A stretch of DNA of 64,000 nucleotides from Methanosarcinales archaeon (GCA_905339155.1 CAJPFJ010000031.1:1-64000); one strand, 5' to 3'. Positions 9,035 to 17,586 are shown, numbered from the stretch's first letter. The notes: generated by a model from the letters alone, not told the origin. Translations and numbers: made by a program.

Positions 9035-9952
9035 ATGCTTGCAGTTAAGGCTGAAGGGATATACAAATTTTATAAAAGTCCGGGCGGAAAAAAAGAGGTA
9101 CTGAAGAACGTTTCCATCAATATTGAGGAAGGGGAGGTCTTTGGCATCCTTGGCCCGAACGGGGCAGGTAAAACCACGCTCATATCCATACTTTCAACGC
9201 TATCGATACCTGATTCGGGGAAAGTGGAAGTTTTCGGGATAGACGCATTAAAAGATCCCAATAGTGTAAAATGCATCGTTAATATCAGCAGCGGAAACCC
9301 AAATTTTCCCTGGAGCCTCACGGTTTATGAAAATCTCAAATATTTTTCATTGCTTTACGGGTTGGAAAACAGGGAAAGATCAATAAATAATGTAATTGGT
9401 ATGCTCGAACTTGAGACGTTCAGGAACACCCGGTTTGATTCGCTTTCAACAGGAACAAAACAGCGTCTTTCTCTTGCAAAAGCCCTCCTTAACGAACCGC
9501 GCCTCCTGTTCCTCGATGAACCTACGGTCGGTCTTGACCCGGATATGGCGATAAAAATACGGAAATTAATAAAAACAATACATGACGAAAAAGGGATCAC
9601 TATTGTTCTTACAACCCATTATATGAAGGAAGCTGAACAGCTATGCGAACGCATTGCTTTTATCAAGAATGGGGAAATAATCGCAAATGCCGCGCCAATT
9701 GAACTAAAGAGGCAAATGAAACTTGGCGAAAAAATAATAATTGATTATGAAGGCGAGTTTGAAATTTCCTCCTTGAATGACATCCAGAATATCCTTGATA
9801 TCAAATATGAGACCGGGAGAGTCTTGATCGTCGCAGAAAACATTGAGTTGATTCTTAATAACATCTTAAAGAAGTTTTGTGATGTTCATATCAATAATAT
9901 TGAGATTTCCCAGCCTGATCTTGAAGATGTATTTCTGCAGCTTGCGCATTGA
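9035..9952 (+). CDS. ABC transporter ATP-binding protein (DrrA/CcmA-like)
   Basis: 305 residues: a complete nucleotide-binding domain with Walker A GPNGAGKTT (about residue 40), signature LSTGTKQRLSLAKAL, Walker B LLFLDEPTVGLDP and the switch TTHYMKEAEQLCERI, plus a ~80-residue C-terminal extension common in DrrA-type exporter ATPases. No permease gene is adjacent: the next gene is on the other strand and unrelated. It therefore works with a permease encoded elsewhere or has lost its partner. A second, complete ABC pair of the same type is at 49553-51249. Confidence 0.9.
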   Translation: MLAVKAEGIYKFYKSPGGKKEVLKNVSINIEEGEVFGILGPNGAGKTTLISILSTLSIPDSGKVEVFGIDALKDPNSVKCIVNISSGNPNFPWSLTVYENLKYFSLLYGLENRERSINNVIGMLELETFRNTRFDSLSTGTKQRLSLAKALLNEPRLLFLDEPTVGLDPDMAIKIRKLIKTIHDEKGITIVLTTHYMKEAEQLCERIAFIKNGEIIANAAPIELKRQMKLGEKIIIDYEGEFEISSLNDIQNILDIKYETGRVLIVAENIELILNNILKKFCDVHINNIEISQPDLEDVFLQLAH

Positions 9953-9968
9953 TATCGAATATTTTTCC

Positions 9969-10637
9969 TCATTCTAAAAGCCATTTCCATATTGGCTTAT
10001 AAACTATTTTCTTACCATCTACCATCTCTTCTCCTTCAAATTCCCAGGTTATTACAAACAAATTGCTGCATTTAAATTCTTCTTCTGCCCTCACTAGACC
10101 TGTGATCTCTCTTTTTTGTATTTCTTCTCTCCTTGAAACATTTGTCACCTGGATGAGCTGCTTTACCGCAAGACCTTCCCTGATAACAAAATCGACTTTG
10201 TGCCCCTCTTGATCTTTCCAGTAGAATATTTCTACCAAAGGACTTTTGGATTTTGTCCTTTGAAGTTCAATCGCGACCAGATTTTCCATTAATCTTCCCC
10301 GGTCCTCTGAAAATTTGAACCCGGCAAAATTTATGAAACCTGGATCTATACAATAAATCTTTCTGGGATACTGCAATTGATCCTTAACTTTGTATGAATA
10401 TATACTAAGATCAAAGAAAAGGAACGCCTCTTTCATAATCGAGAAGTATTTTTCAAAAGTAGGTACTGATACTTTAATTCCCATCGAGTTCAAGGTGCCT
10501 GTTAACTTTGTGAAACTTGCCAGTTTTCCTGAGTTTGAACATAAAAAATATGCAAGGTCCTCAATAATTTCACCCCTTCTTTTTGCTTTCGCGAGTATAT
10601 CTCTATTTATTATATCCGAAAATAATGTCTGTATCAA
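9969..10637 (-). pseudogene. DUF4143 C-terminal fragment of an AAA_14/DUF4143 ATPase
   Basis: The 222 residues match only the DUF4143 half of the large archaeal AAA_14-DUF4143 ATPases: the start FSDIINRDILAKAKRRG corresponds to the middle of full-length proteins (about 400 aa), then TFEKYFSIMKEAFLFFDL, YPRKIYCIDPGFINF, GRLMENLVAIEL and the nuclease-like IFYWKDQEGHKVDFVI. The N-terminal P-loop ATPase domain is absent; an in-frame stop sits just upstream of the TTG start. It is read as a truncated remnant. The C-terminal EVDFVI-like motif is intact, so a free domain protein is the alternative. Confidence 0.65.
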
Positions 10638-10678
10638 AACGAGAATGATCGCTTATTTTTCTTTATATACTAAGTGGG

Positions 10679-10695
10679 ATATAGTTGGACTATAT
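10679..10695. promoter_or_regulatory. Perfect inverted repeat near a small-gene start
   Basis: ATATAGT-TGG-ACTATAT, 7-base arms around a 3-base centre. It lies just after a TATA-like CTTTATATACTAAG (10661-10674) and overlaps the ATG at 10694, where an operator would block transcription start. Candidate operator for the small zinc-ribbon gene pair downstream. Confidence 0.35.
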
Positions 10696-10774
10696 GACAA
10701 AGACAATAGTTCAGGACATTGATCCGAAATCCAGGGTAGTTTTTAAGATTGAAAGCAAAAAGGAGATAAAATAA
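10694..10774 (+). CDS. Tiny ORF, 26 aa, coupled to the zinc-ribbon gene
   Basis: ATG 10694 to TAA 10772-10774, reading MTKTIVQDIDPKSRVVFKIE then SKKEIK. Its TAA shares an A with the ATG of the next gene (TAATG), a usual sign of translational coupling. There is no clear ribosome binding site, but the TATA-like sequence about 25 bases upstream would fit a leaderless transcript. It may be a leader peptide or a fragment; I recognise no family. Confidence 0.3.
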   Translation: MTKTIVQDIDPKSRVVFKIESKKEIK

Positions 10775-10941
10775 TGCCTCGCTATAATTCCTTTTTGAAT
10801 ATCCCCGAGCGTCAGCCTTTAATTTTTTCTGCGGGATTTTACTGCAATCAATGCGGTGCAAAAATCAAAGTGTGCCGGGTAGCCAATTGCACACATATAA
10901 AAAAGTGTAAAACTGCAAGCGATGACGAAAACCCGGGATAA
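10774..10941 (+). CDS. Small zinc-ribbon protein, 55 aa
   Basis: ATG 10774 is preceded by AAGGAGAT (10760-10767), a near-perfect ribosome binding site. The product carries YCNQCGAK (Cys24, Cys27), CRVANC (Cys34, Cys39) and Cys45, suggesting one metal site. It has no membrane segment. Function unknown; possibly a metal-binding or nucleic-acid-binding accessory protein. Confidence 0.6.
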   Translation: MPRYNSFLNIPERQPLIFSAGFYCNQCGAKIKVCRVANCTHIKKCKTASDDENPG

Positions 10942-10984
10942 GTCCAAATCATTTATTTAAATAAAAGACATTCAAGCCCCCATC

Positions 10985-11668
10985 ATGAAAAATTCCATTA
11001 AGAACCCCAAACAGGCAGCGGGGGAACAGGCAGCTCATCTTGTAAATAACAATATGGTCGTGGGGCTTGGCACAGGCTCCACAACCGCTTATGCGATAAA
11101 AGAACTGGGAAGGCGTGTCGCCGATGGCTTAAAAATGCTTGGTGTTCCCACATCCTACCAGTCAGCATTCCTGGCTGCCGAGAACGGCATACCACTCACT
11201 ACGCTTGATGAGCATCCTGTTCTTGATATTGATATTGACGGCGCAGACCAGGTCGCAAATTTCATAGCAATTAAAGGCGGAGGTGCGGCGCATACACGTG
11301 AAAAGATCGTTGCTGAATCTGCAAAAAACTTCGTTGTAGTCGTCGATGAATCAAAAATGGCTGATGTGTTGAGTCACCCGGTTCCCCTTGAAGTCATACC
11401 ATCTGCGCGTAAACTCGTTGAAAAAAATGTCTCAAAACTCGGTGGGAAAACACAGGTGCGTATGGGCGTTAATAAGGATGGGCCCGTCATCTCGGATAAC
11501 GGGAATTTCATAATAGATGCAGATTTCGGGAAAATCGATGACCCTGTATCATTAAATAAAGAGCTTTCATATTGCACGGGCATCGTAGAACACGGGATAT
11601 TCACCAATGTAGATATTGTATATATCGGGAAAAAAGACGGAACTGTGGAAATAATTAGGAACCTTTAA
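10985..11668 (+). CDS. rpiA: Ribose-5-phosphate isomerase A
   Basis: 227 residues, the standard RpiA length. Family motifs are intact: [13 protein letters not shown] (phosphate loop, about residue 26), DIDGADQV with the catalytic Asp pair (about 80), and [14 protein letters not shown] with the Lys/Glu of the active site. It interconverts ribose 5-phosphate and ribulose 5-phosphate, supplying pentoses for nucleotides. A TATA-like CATTTATTTAAATA lies about 35 bases upstream. Its last 14 bases overlap the convergent nucleotidyltransferase gene. Confidence 0.95.
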   Translation: MKNSIKNPKQAAGEQAAHLVNNNMVVGLGTGSTTAYAIKELGRRVADGLKMLGVPTSYQSAFLAAENGIPLTTLDEHPVLDIDIDGADQVANFIAIKGGGAAHTREKIVAESAKNFVVVVDESKMADVLSHPVPLEVIPSARKLVEKNVSKLGGKTQVRMGVNKDGPVISDNGNFIIDADFGKIDDPVSLNKELSYCTGIVEHGIFTNVDIVYIGKKDGTVEIIRNL

Positions 11669-12830
11669 TATTATTTCCAAAATCTTCATTTCCAAGGTTC
11701 TCACTTACTTTTGTCCCATTTTTTACCCTGACTTCAGGCCATATCCTTACCATTGAATTTACTGTCACTTCTTCCCCGATAATAACTCTTGGACCGATAA
11801 CAGTGCCAGTTTCGAGTATACATGAATCTTTTACCCTTGTAGAATTATCGATAATAGCGCTGGAAACTGCATTATTTTCGCCGATCTCAACATTATTAAA
11901 TATATAAGAAGACAGGATCCTTGAATTGTTTCCGATCTTAGAGTTTGAGCCTATCGAAGTGTAGGGACCTATCAGTACATTATCCCCAATAGTCGTGTTT
12001 TCTCCAATCACTATAGGGCCTACAATGGCCGAATTTGAACCAAGTGACACATCATGCCCTATTTCAATTGGCCCTGTTACTCTGGCATCCTTAATATTCA
12101 GGCGCCCTGAGATTTTTGTGCCTGGCATCTGTTCCAGCATCCATCTGCATGCTTCCCTGTAAGCCTGCGGGTTTCCGATATCCGTCCACCTGCCGTGCAC
12201 AAGGAAACCATTGATGTTTTCGCCTTTTTTCATGATATCCGGGAATAGGTCCTTTGCAAAATCATATTTCTTTTGAGGGATCCATTTCATTATCTCCGGA
12301 TCGCAAACATAAATGCCGGTGCTTGCAAGGTTGCTGAATATCTCTCCAGGCCCTGGTTTTTCAAAGAACCTGTTGATTTTGTTATTTACATCAAGATCCG
12401 CTATACCATAATCGCGCGGGTCATCAATTGGAATAAGACCTATCGTAACAAGTGAATCATTTTTCTCATGGAAACGGACAAATTCACGAAGTCCAAGATC
12501 CATTACATGATCGCCTCCTACCACCATGAAAGGCTCACCTTCAAACAACTCCTCCGCATTCTTTACTCCTCCTGCTGTTCCCAGTTTTTCTTCTTCATGG
12601 ACGTATTCGATATGAACGCCATACATACTTCCATCACCAAGTGAGGCTTCAATTTCTCCTCCGAGATAACCCAGCGTAAGAACGATATCATTAAAACCCT
12701 CGATAGCCAGATGTTCCACAAGATGAACTACGGATGGTTTGTTCAACAGCGGAATCATGGGCTTTGGCCGATCAAAGGTTAGCGGCCTTAGTCTTGTTCC
12801 TTCACCGCCGCACATTATACATGTTTTCAT
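11655..12830 (-). CDS. Sugar-1-phosphate nucleotidyltransferase with left-handed beta-helix
   Basis: About 391 residues from ATG 12830, chosen because the product then begins with the family start [16 protein letters not shown]; an earlier in-frame ATG adds 23 poorly conserved residues. The N-terminal NTP_transferase domain has the [11 protein letters not shown] and [12 protein letters not shown] signatures and VVGGDHVMD. From about residue 230 imperfect hexapeptide repeats ([31 protein letters not shown]) form a left-handed beta-helix, often an acyltransferase-like domain. Candidate products are GDP-mannose or UDP/dTDP sugars. A TATA-like TTATATATATAAAC lies at about 12855-12870. The 3' end overlaps rpiA. 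Confidence 0.85.
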   Translation of the reverse strand: MKTCIMCGGEGTRLRPLTFDRPKPMIPLLNKPSVVHLVEHLAIEGFNDIVLTLGYLGGEIEASLGDGSMYGVHIEYVHEEEKLGTAGGVKNAEELFEGEPFMVVGGDHVMDLGLREFVRFHEKNDSLVTIGLIPIDDPRDYGIADLDVNNKINRFFEKPGPGEIFSNLASTGIYVCDPEIMKWIPQKKYDFAKDLFPDIMKKGENINGFLVHGRWTDIGNPQAYREACRWMLEQMPGTKISGRLNIKDARVTGPIEIGHDVSLGSNSAIVGPIVIGENTTIGDNVLIGPYTSIGSNSKIGNNSRILSSYIFNNVEIGENNAVSSAIIDNSTRVKDSCILETGTVIGPRVIIGEEVTVNSMVRIWPEVRVKNGTKVSENLGNEDFGNNIKGS

Positions 12831-12951
12831 GAAAGTTCCCTTCGTGCAATTGATCTTATTGTTTATATATATAACGAAAAGCCAGTGTGATTTTTTCACC
12901 CCCTGATATTCGAAGCATTAATATGCCCTGTACTCTTATTTAACTGAAAAT

Positions 12952-13551
12952 ATGTCATACTCAGCTCTCATTCTTGCCGGAGGCAGAGGCAGACGCCTTG
13001 GGTTTTGCGAAAAAGCCCTGGTTGAAATAAAAGGGAAGCCGCTCATATCTTTTGTCATCAGGAGCCTTGAAAAAGTAGTGGATGAAATAATAATTTCCGT
13101 CCGGGATGAGGCACAGGGTGAGCTTTTTAAGATGATATTCCCGGATCTGCGGTATGCTTATGATCTGTATGAAAACACCGGACCGCTGGCTGGTATACTT
13201 TCAGGGCTTTCCATCTGCAAGAATGAATATTGTTTTATTGCGGCCTGCGATATGCCTTTTATTAATGAAAAAGCTGTAGATATGCTATTTTCAAAGTGCA
13301 AGGATCATGATGCGGCTATCCCTCGATGGGGTGATGGATTTCTTGAGCCCCTTCATGCTGTTTATAATTGCAGATCGATGATGAATGAAACAAAAAAATC
13401 ACTTGAAAAACGTGAAACCACCATAATTGCACCTGTTTTACGACTTAAAATAAATTATGTACCTGTTGAAGAGATACGTAAAATAGATCCCGATCTGACA
13501 ACATTTATGAATATCAATACCTGCGAAGATATAGAAAGGGTTGATTCATGA
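12952..13551 (+). CDS. mobA: Molybdenum cofactor guanylyltransferase MobA
   Basis: 199 residues with the MobA signature LAGGRGRRLGFCEKALVEIKG near the N-terminus (the Lys contacts GTP phosphates), YENTGPLAGILSGL and the metal-binding AACDMPF (about residue 101). MobA attaches GMP to molybdopterin, giving the guanine dinucleotide cofactor of DMSO-reductase-type enzymes. It overlaps mobB by four bases (ATGA), so the two are translationally coupled. It implies the cell has a molybdo- or tungsto-enzyme of that class. Confidence 0.9.
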   Translation: MSYSALILAGGRGRRLGFCEKALVEIKGKPLISFVIRSLEKVVDEIIISVRDEAQGELFKMIFPDLRYAYDLYENTGPLAGILSGLSICKNEYCFIAACDMPFINEKAVDMLFSKCKDHDAAIPRWGDGFLEPLHAVYNCRSMMNETKKSLEKRETTIIAPVLRLKINYVPVEEIRKIDPDLTTFMNINTCEDIERVDS

Positions 13552-14018
13552 AGCCTCCTGTAATCTGCATAGTGGGAAAAAGTAAAAGGATGAAATTAAT
13601 GATCATGCAAGAATTGATCTCAAAGCTAAAAGCCCGGGGACTGAGGGTGGGTGCCCTGAAATACCATAAGCATGGGGATTTTGAGATCGATATCGAAGGC
13701 AAAGATACATGGAAATATGCAAACGCAGGAGCGGATACAGTGGCAATTATATCGTCGGTGAAATTTGCGGTTATAAAAAAGGCAAATAGCAAACCTGAGA
13801 TTGATGATATCATTGAGAAACACTTCACAGATTGTAATATCGTGCTTGCTGATGGATTCACGCTTTCCGACAAGCCAAGAATAATAGTTATAGATAGTGA
13901 AGAGGATATTGAGTTATTCAAACGAGGGTGCGAACTTGTGGCAGTTATCGATAAAAATGTTGGAAGAGAAGACATTTCAGGACTTGTCAATAAAGTGGTA
14001 AGATTTTGTTGTCTTTAA
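13548..14018 (+). CDS. mobB: MobB-like molybdopterin-guanine dinucleotide protein with altered P-loop
   Basis: 156 residues aligned with MobB through GLRVGALKYHKHGDFEIDIEGKDTWKYANAGAD and LADGFTLSDKPRI. In most MobB proteins the start is a Walker A loop such as VGYSNSGKTTL; here it reads CIVGKSKRMKLMIMQEL, so the GKT/S pair is missing. GTP binding in the usual way is therefore doubtful, although the switch-like KHDWKYANAGAD segment is conserved. It overlaps mobA by ATGA. Function is probably an accessory to MobA. Confidence 0.8.
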   Translation: MKPPVICIVGKSKRMKLMIMQELISKLKARGLRVGALKYHKHGDFEIDIEGKDTWKYANAGADTVAIISSVKFAVIKKANSKPEIDDIIEKHFTDCNIVLADGFTLSDKPRIIVIDSEEDIELFKRGCELVAVIDKNVGREDISGLVNKVVRFCCL

Positions 14019-14061
14019 TATAGCGCCGCCAAGAAAAGCAAAAAGGATCGAAGTTCCCCGA

Positions 14062-14286
14062 TTAATGAGGTCGGAATTCCTCTCCGAACCCATCCACAAA
14101 GAGTTCTACACGACCACACCTCGGGCAGACATAAACATCGAAGTGTTCGCGGTTCACAAATAACTCACCCAGTTCTCCAAGGAATCCCCACCTGGTTCCC
14201 TCATGGAACTTTCGTGTTCCAACATATTGAAGTTCAGTCTTACACCGAGGACAACTCATTGGATTTGATTCTTGATCTATTGCCAT
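14062..14286 (-). CDS. Small zinc-ribbon protein, 74 aa
   Basis: Two CPRC knuckles (SCPRCKTELQ at about residues 11-20 and YVCPRCGRVELF at about 52-63) form a rubredoxin-like zinc ribbon, separated by a conserved GTRKFHEGTRWGFLGELGELF segment of the kind seen in archaeal and bacterial zinc-ribbon proteins of unknown role. A shorter start at MSCPRC is possible. It lies alone between mobB and the winged-helix regulator gene, on the opposite strand to mobB. Confidence 0.65.
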   Translation of the reverse strand: MAIDQESNPMSCPRCKTELQYVGTRKFHEGTRWGFLGELGELFVNREHFDVYVCPRCGRVELFVDGFGEEFRPH

Positions 14287-14345
14287 AGCGCACTAAAATT
14301 ACTCTGAGACCTTTTCAAGTATATGTTTGTTATTATTTACACATA

Positions 14346-15131
14346 TTAATATAAGCTTGTCCTCTTTTTGCGATAATCCATGACAATAAACAGAGCAATC
14401 ACGAACAGGCATCCCATGAAGAAAAGCAGCCCGGGATGTGCGGCAATAGTTTTCGCTAAGTTTGTGAAGATATCAGGCGCCGCCTGGCTTGCCACACCGT
14501 TGTCAAGCACCGCAGGTTGCACAGTGGCTGACGTTGCGGTAGCATTGGCATTCAAGACATCTGCGGGCGCAGGAACTATTCCGGTGACCTCTCCACCTTT
14601 TATGGTTTCATTGACAATCCGCAAAGGCGTGGAAGTGATGGAAGGCAACTGCGAAACGTCTGGAGAGGGAACAGGCACTTCTTTTTGTGAATAATCATAG
14701 TTTTGCATTAAGTCTGCTCCTTTTGTGAACAACTCAATGAGACTTGAGGCAAGAACCGCGGCCAGAATCACGCCCAGGTACTTTCTGAGCATATCAGCCA
14801 CAGACCTCCTATCCGTTTTTTCAGGAACAACAACGATGAGCTTTCTCACTGGCGCATAAATCTTGACCTCCCGCCCCTTCTCGCTGTATTTTATCCTCTC
14901 GACCTTGACAAGTCCAACGCTCTCCAGATTTTCAAGATTGTAAGCAATAGTGGTAAGGGGCGCCTGCAAACGCTGTGCGATATCCGAGGCAGAAAGCGGT
15001 GCATCAGCCAGAAGCTCAATTATATGCCTTGCAGTATCGTTTGAGATAACCTGCGTTATCTTCCTGGATTCTTCTCCCAGCGGCAATATAAGGAGTTTCT
15101 CATTGCCCGGATCTTTCTGGTTTTCTGGCAT
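14346..15131 (-). CDS. Membrane-anchored winged-helix (ArsR-fold) regulator
   Basis: 261 residues. Residues ~20-95 form an ArsR/HTH_20 winged helix (NDTARHIIELLADAPLSASDIAQRL, TTIAYNLENLESVGLVKVER). Two hydrophobic segments follow, about 117-135 (LGVILAAVLASSLIELF) and 232-250 (LLFFMGCLFVIALFIVM), separated by an ~95-residue Pro/Ala/Thr-rich stretch probably outside the membrane, and a basic C-terminus. Such one-component regulators sense an external or membrane signal and bind DNA directly. A perfect palindrome at 15173-15194, 42 bases upstream, may be its own operator. Confidence 0.8.
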   Translation of the reverse strand: MPENQKDPGNEKLLILPLGEESRKITQVISNDTARHIIELLADAPLSASDIAQRLQAPLTTIAYNLENLESVGLVKVERIKYSEKGREVKIYAPVRKLIVVVPEKTDRRSVADMLRKYLGVILAAVLASSLIELFTKGADLMQNYDYSQKEVPVPSPDVSQLPSITSTPLRIVNETIKGGEVTGIVPAPADVLNANATATSATVQPAVLDNGVASQAAPDIFTNLAKTIAAHPGLLFFMGCLFVIALFIVMDYRKKRTSLY

Positions 15132-15172
15132 TGTTATTATTAATGGATATGGATATTAAAAGAGATTGCTAT

Positions 15173-15194
15173 AACTACGAATGTATTCGTAGTT
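15173..15194. promoter_or_regulatory. 10-base perfect palindrome upstream of the winged-helix gene
   Basis: AACTACGAAT-GT-ATTCGTAGTT. It sits upstream of the regulator gene at 15131 and 13 bases beyond the SDR stop at 15207, so it could be an operator or a hairpin at the SDR 3' end. There is no T-run next to it, which favours an operator. Confidence 0.5.
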
Positions 15195-15206
15195 TAAGAA
15201 AATCTT

Positions 15207-15965
15207 TTATAATGTTACTCCTCCAGACACTTCAATTCTTTGCCCATTTATCCATTTTGCTTCTTCTGTGCAAAGGAATGCTACAACACTGCCGATGTCA
15301 TCCGCTTTTCCAACTCGTCCTAATGCTGTCTGACTTGCCACAAAGGATTTCATTTGAGGATTATTACGTATAGCTGCATTGTTAAAATCTGTTTCAATCG
15401 CTCCCGGCGCAACTACGTTCGCACGTATGCCACGTTGACCAAATTCTTTAGCAACATACTTCGTGAATACTTCCACAGCTCCCTTTAATGATGAATAAAC
15501 TGAATAACCCTGGACACAAAATCGTGTTGTCCCGGATGAAATAAAAACAACTCCTCCATTGTCATTCATATTGGGAAGGCTTTTCTGTGTGAAAAAGTAA
15601 ACTCCTTTAAAATGGATATTCATTAAATTGTCGAAGGCTTCCTCAGTAACCTGTGGTATTGGTAAAGTTACTCCTATACCTGCGTTATTTACCAGGAAGT
15701 CAAACTTGTTTGTATTCCAATTTGTTTGCAAAGAAATCAGTAGTTCAGAAATAAATTTGTCAAATGATTTAATATCCGAAACATCCAATTTTAATGCAAC
15801 AGCCTTTCTTCCGCTTCTCTCAATTTGCGAAACTACTTTTTCCGCTTCCACTTTATTGGTATTATAAGTCAGTATCACATCAATACCTTTTTTTGCCAGG
15901 GAAAGTGCCATATCCTTACCAAGTCCCCGGCTTCCTCCTGTTACAAGTGCTATTTTTATTGTCAT
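15207..15965 (-). CDS. Short-chain dehydrogenase/reductase (SDR)
   Basis: 252 residues of classical SDR: cofactor loop TGGSRGLGKDMA near residue 9, DVSD, NNAGIGV, the catalytic Ser in FISSGTT and YSVYSSLKGAVE with the Tyr-x3-Lys pattern (YSSLK), then RANVVAPGAIETDF. The Arg in the TGGSRGLG loop suggests NADP(H). Substrate unknown. Ends with the WINGQRIEVSGG motif of the fabG-like branch. It is monocistronic here, with AT-rich sequence upstream that contains two ACATGAC repeats. Confidence 0.9.
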   Translation of the reverse strand: MTIKIALVTGGSRGLGKDMALSLAKKGIDVILTYNTNKVEAEKVVSQIERSGRKAVALKLDVSDIKSFDKFISELLISLQTNWNTNKFDFLVNNAGIGVTLPIPQVTEEAFDNLMNIHFKGVYFFTQKSLPNMNDNGGVVFISSGTTRFCVQGYSVYSSLKGAVEVFTKYVAKEFGQRGIRANVVAPGAIETDFNNAAIRNNPQMKSFVASQTALGRVGKADDIGSVVAFLCTEEAKWINGQRIEVSGGVTL

Positions 15966-16091
15966 AATTATCTCTCTATTAAATATTACATGACCTCATA
16001 TTAACATTAACTTGACGCTTTTACATGACGTTTCAATTCATGTTGTTATAACTGTAATTCAGTAATTAACAAAATGTACAAAATATCTGCT

Positions 16092-17057
16092 CTACTCAGC
16101 ACAGCAGCTCATTTTGCTGATATCTTTTCTAAAGGACTGTGCTGCAAGTTTTACTGCTTCGGTCATTGTCGGAAAAACATGGACAGTATCTATAATATCA
16201 TCAATTGTCATGCCATATTTTACAGCAAGCACTCCCTCATGGATCATATCCGCAGCCAGGGAAGCTAATATATGCACTCCCAGTATGCGTTCCTCTTTTG
16301 CATCAATCACCATTTTTACCAGTCCGCGTGTATCTTTTGCCAGTACCGCTCTTGGCACAAGTTCCATCGGAATTGAGCTGCATCTGCAAATGATTCCTTT
16401 TTCTTCAAGATAGATTTTAAGATAATCTGAGATTATGCTTTCCTCTTCAGGTATTATTCTTTGACTTCTCTGGAGCACGGTAACTTTTGTTCCGAAATGT
16501 GCAAACATCTGGGCAAATTCAAGCCCAAGAGCCCTTCCGCCCAGAACCACCATGGATTCAGGGAGTTCGGATAGCTCCATGGCTTCAACGTTAGTAAGGT
16601 AATCAATCCTGTCGATCCCTTCTATCGGTAAGATACCTGGCGATGATCCTGTAGCTATAATGAACTTATCTGACTGTAGAATTCTTCCTTTCACGTTCAC
16701 TTCATTTTTTGAAACGAAAACAGCCTGCCCTTTTACCAGAGTTATCCCTAAAGCATCGATTACATCGATATACCTGCCCTTCCTTAAGCTTTCCACAATC
16801 TCTCGTTTCTCATTTATCGTGCTGTCGAAGTCAAGGGACGAACTTACATCTAGCCCTCTATGACCATGATTCTTGTAGTAATTGATTTCTCCAACCCTGA
16901 GTAAATGTTTGCTGGGCACGCAGCCCACATTCACACAGGTTCCACCTATTATGCCTTTTTCAATCATGGCTACCTTTGCTCCCAAATCCACTGCCTTTAT
17001 CGCAGCCCCAAAGGCAGCAGAGCCGCTGCCTAATATTATTAAATCGTATTTTTCCAT
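16092..17057 (-). CDS. MerA/dihydrolipoamide-dehydrogenase-like flavoprotein with internal deletion
   Basis: 321 residues against about 460 for the family. Present: FAD loop IILGSGSAAFGAAI, redox pair GGTCVNVGCVPSK (Cys41, Cys46), the NAD loop VVLGGRALGLEFAQMF, the interface-domain HVFPTMTEAVKLAA with its His-x3-Pro, and a C-terminal MSCCAE Cys pair as in mercuric reductase. Missing: the second half of the NAD domain, the second FAD motif (T...YAAGD) and the start of the interface domain. The join is at about residue 227, where GIICRCSS runs straight into IPMELVPRA in frame. Probably not a working reductase; stop-free reading suggests a recent deletion. A small lipoprotein gene precedes it. 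Confidence 0.75.
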   Translation of the reverse strand: MEKYDLIILGSGSAAFGAAIKAVDLGAKVAMIEKGIIGGTCVNVGCVPSKHLLRVGEINYYKNHGHRGLDVSSSLDFDSTINEKREIVESLRKGRYIDVIDALGITLVKGQAVFVSKNEVNVKGRILQSDKFIIATGSSPGILPIEGIDRIDYLTNVEAMELSELPESMVVLGGRALGLEFAQMFAHFGTKVTVLQRSQRIIPEEESIISDYLKIYLEEKGIICRCSSIPMELVPRAVLAKDTRGLVKMVIDAKEERILGVHILASLAADMIHEGVLAVKYGMTIDDIIDTVHVFPTMTEAVKLAAQSFRKDISKMSCCAE

Positions 17058-17078
17058 GTTATCACCTCGCGTCCTATT

Positions 17079-17189
17079 TCAAGTGCTCTTCCAGTCAGCT
17101 GAAGTCTCAGGGGTTTGGGTCTTTTCCACACATCCCATTATGAGGAAAGAGAACAGGATTAAAAAGGGTATTATCACTTTTTTATACAT
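17079..17189 (-). CDS. Tiny predicted lipoprotein, 36 aa
   Basis: ATG 17189 with GGGGAA upstream. The product has a basic start (MYKK), a hydrophobic core and a lipobox LIMGC, followed by only 16 residues (VEKTQTPETSADWKST). Either a very small lipoprotein or the signal peptide of a longer lipoprotein that lost its mature part in a deletion. It lies 21 bases upstream of the MerA-like gene on the same strand. Confidence 0.45.
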   Translation of the reverse strand: MYKKVIIPFLILFSFLIMGCVEKTQTPETSADWKST

Positions 17190-17268
17190 AATAAATTCCC
17201 CGCATATCAATTACAGATGTTATTTCATATAAATGTTCTTGAGAATGTCTCTAGATGCAGAACAAATG

Positions 17269-17586
17269 CTACTGGCTATTTAAAAATGTAATTATCTGAT
17301 AACCTTTCAACAGCAGTTCCCTGAAGCTCGGGTGCCCCTCATATTCTTCTATGAGAGGAATGCTGGATGCTGTTACACTCTCTTTGACCCCAAAAGCCCC
17401 TGCACAATAGCTGCAAACTTTGGTAGAATTGCCCTTTAATGAATCAAATAGTTCATGAAACATGTGCTCAGGTTTAGAGAGCTCTTTGATCCACTTGGTT
17501 CCAGTTCCATCAAAGATGAGCTTAAATTCATCTTTTGCATCTTTGAATTCTTTTGCTGCAAGAAGTGCATTGTGAACTCTTGCCAT
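17269..17586 (-). CDS. DsrE-family protein, probably 5' truncated
   Basis: 105 residues matching the DsrE/DsrF-like fold: ETHEDMARVHNALLAAKEF, KLIFDGTGTKWIKEL and VCSYCAGAFGV with two Cys that could carry sulfane sulfur. The family similarity continues upstream of the ATG (GEDIETHED) until an in-frame TAG at about 17631, where relatives have their first beta-strand and start codon. The 5' end thus looks damaged. DsrE proteins relay sulfur; the neighbouring TSUP and CopZ-like genes fit a sulfur or metal theme. Confidence 0.65.
   Translation of the reverse strand: MARVHNALLAAKEFKDAKDEFKLIFDGTGTKWIKELSKPEHMFHELFDSLKGNSTKVCSYCAGAFGVKESVTASSIPLIEEYEGHPSFRELLLKGYQIITFLNSQ

Noticed and set aside
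15966-16091. ACATGAC repeats upstream of the SDR as an operator
   Set aside because: Only two imperfect direct copies in AT-rich sequence, not enough to support a site.
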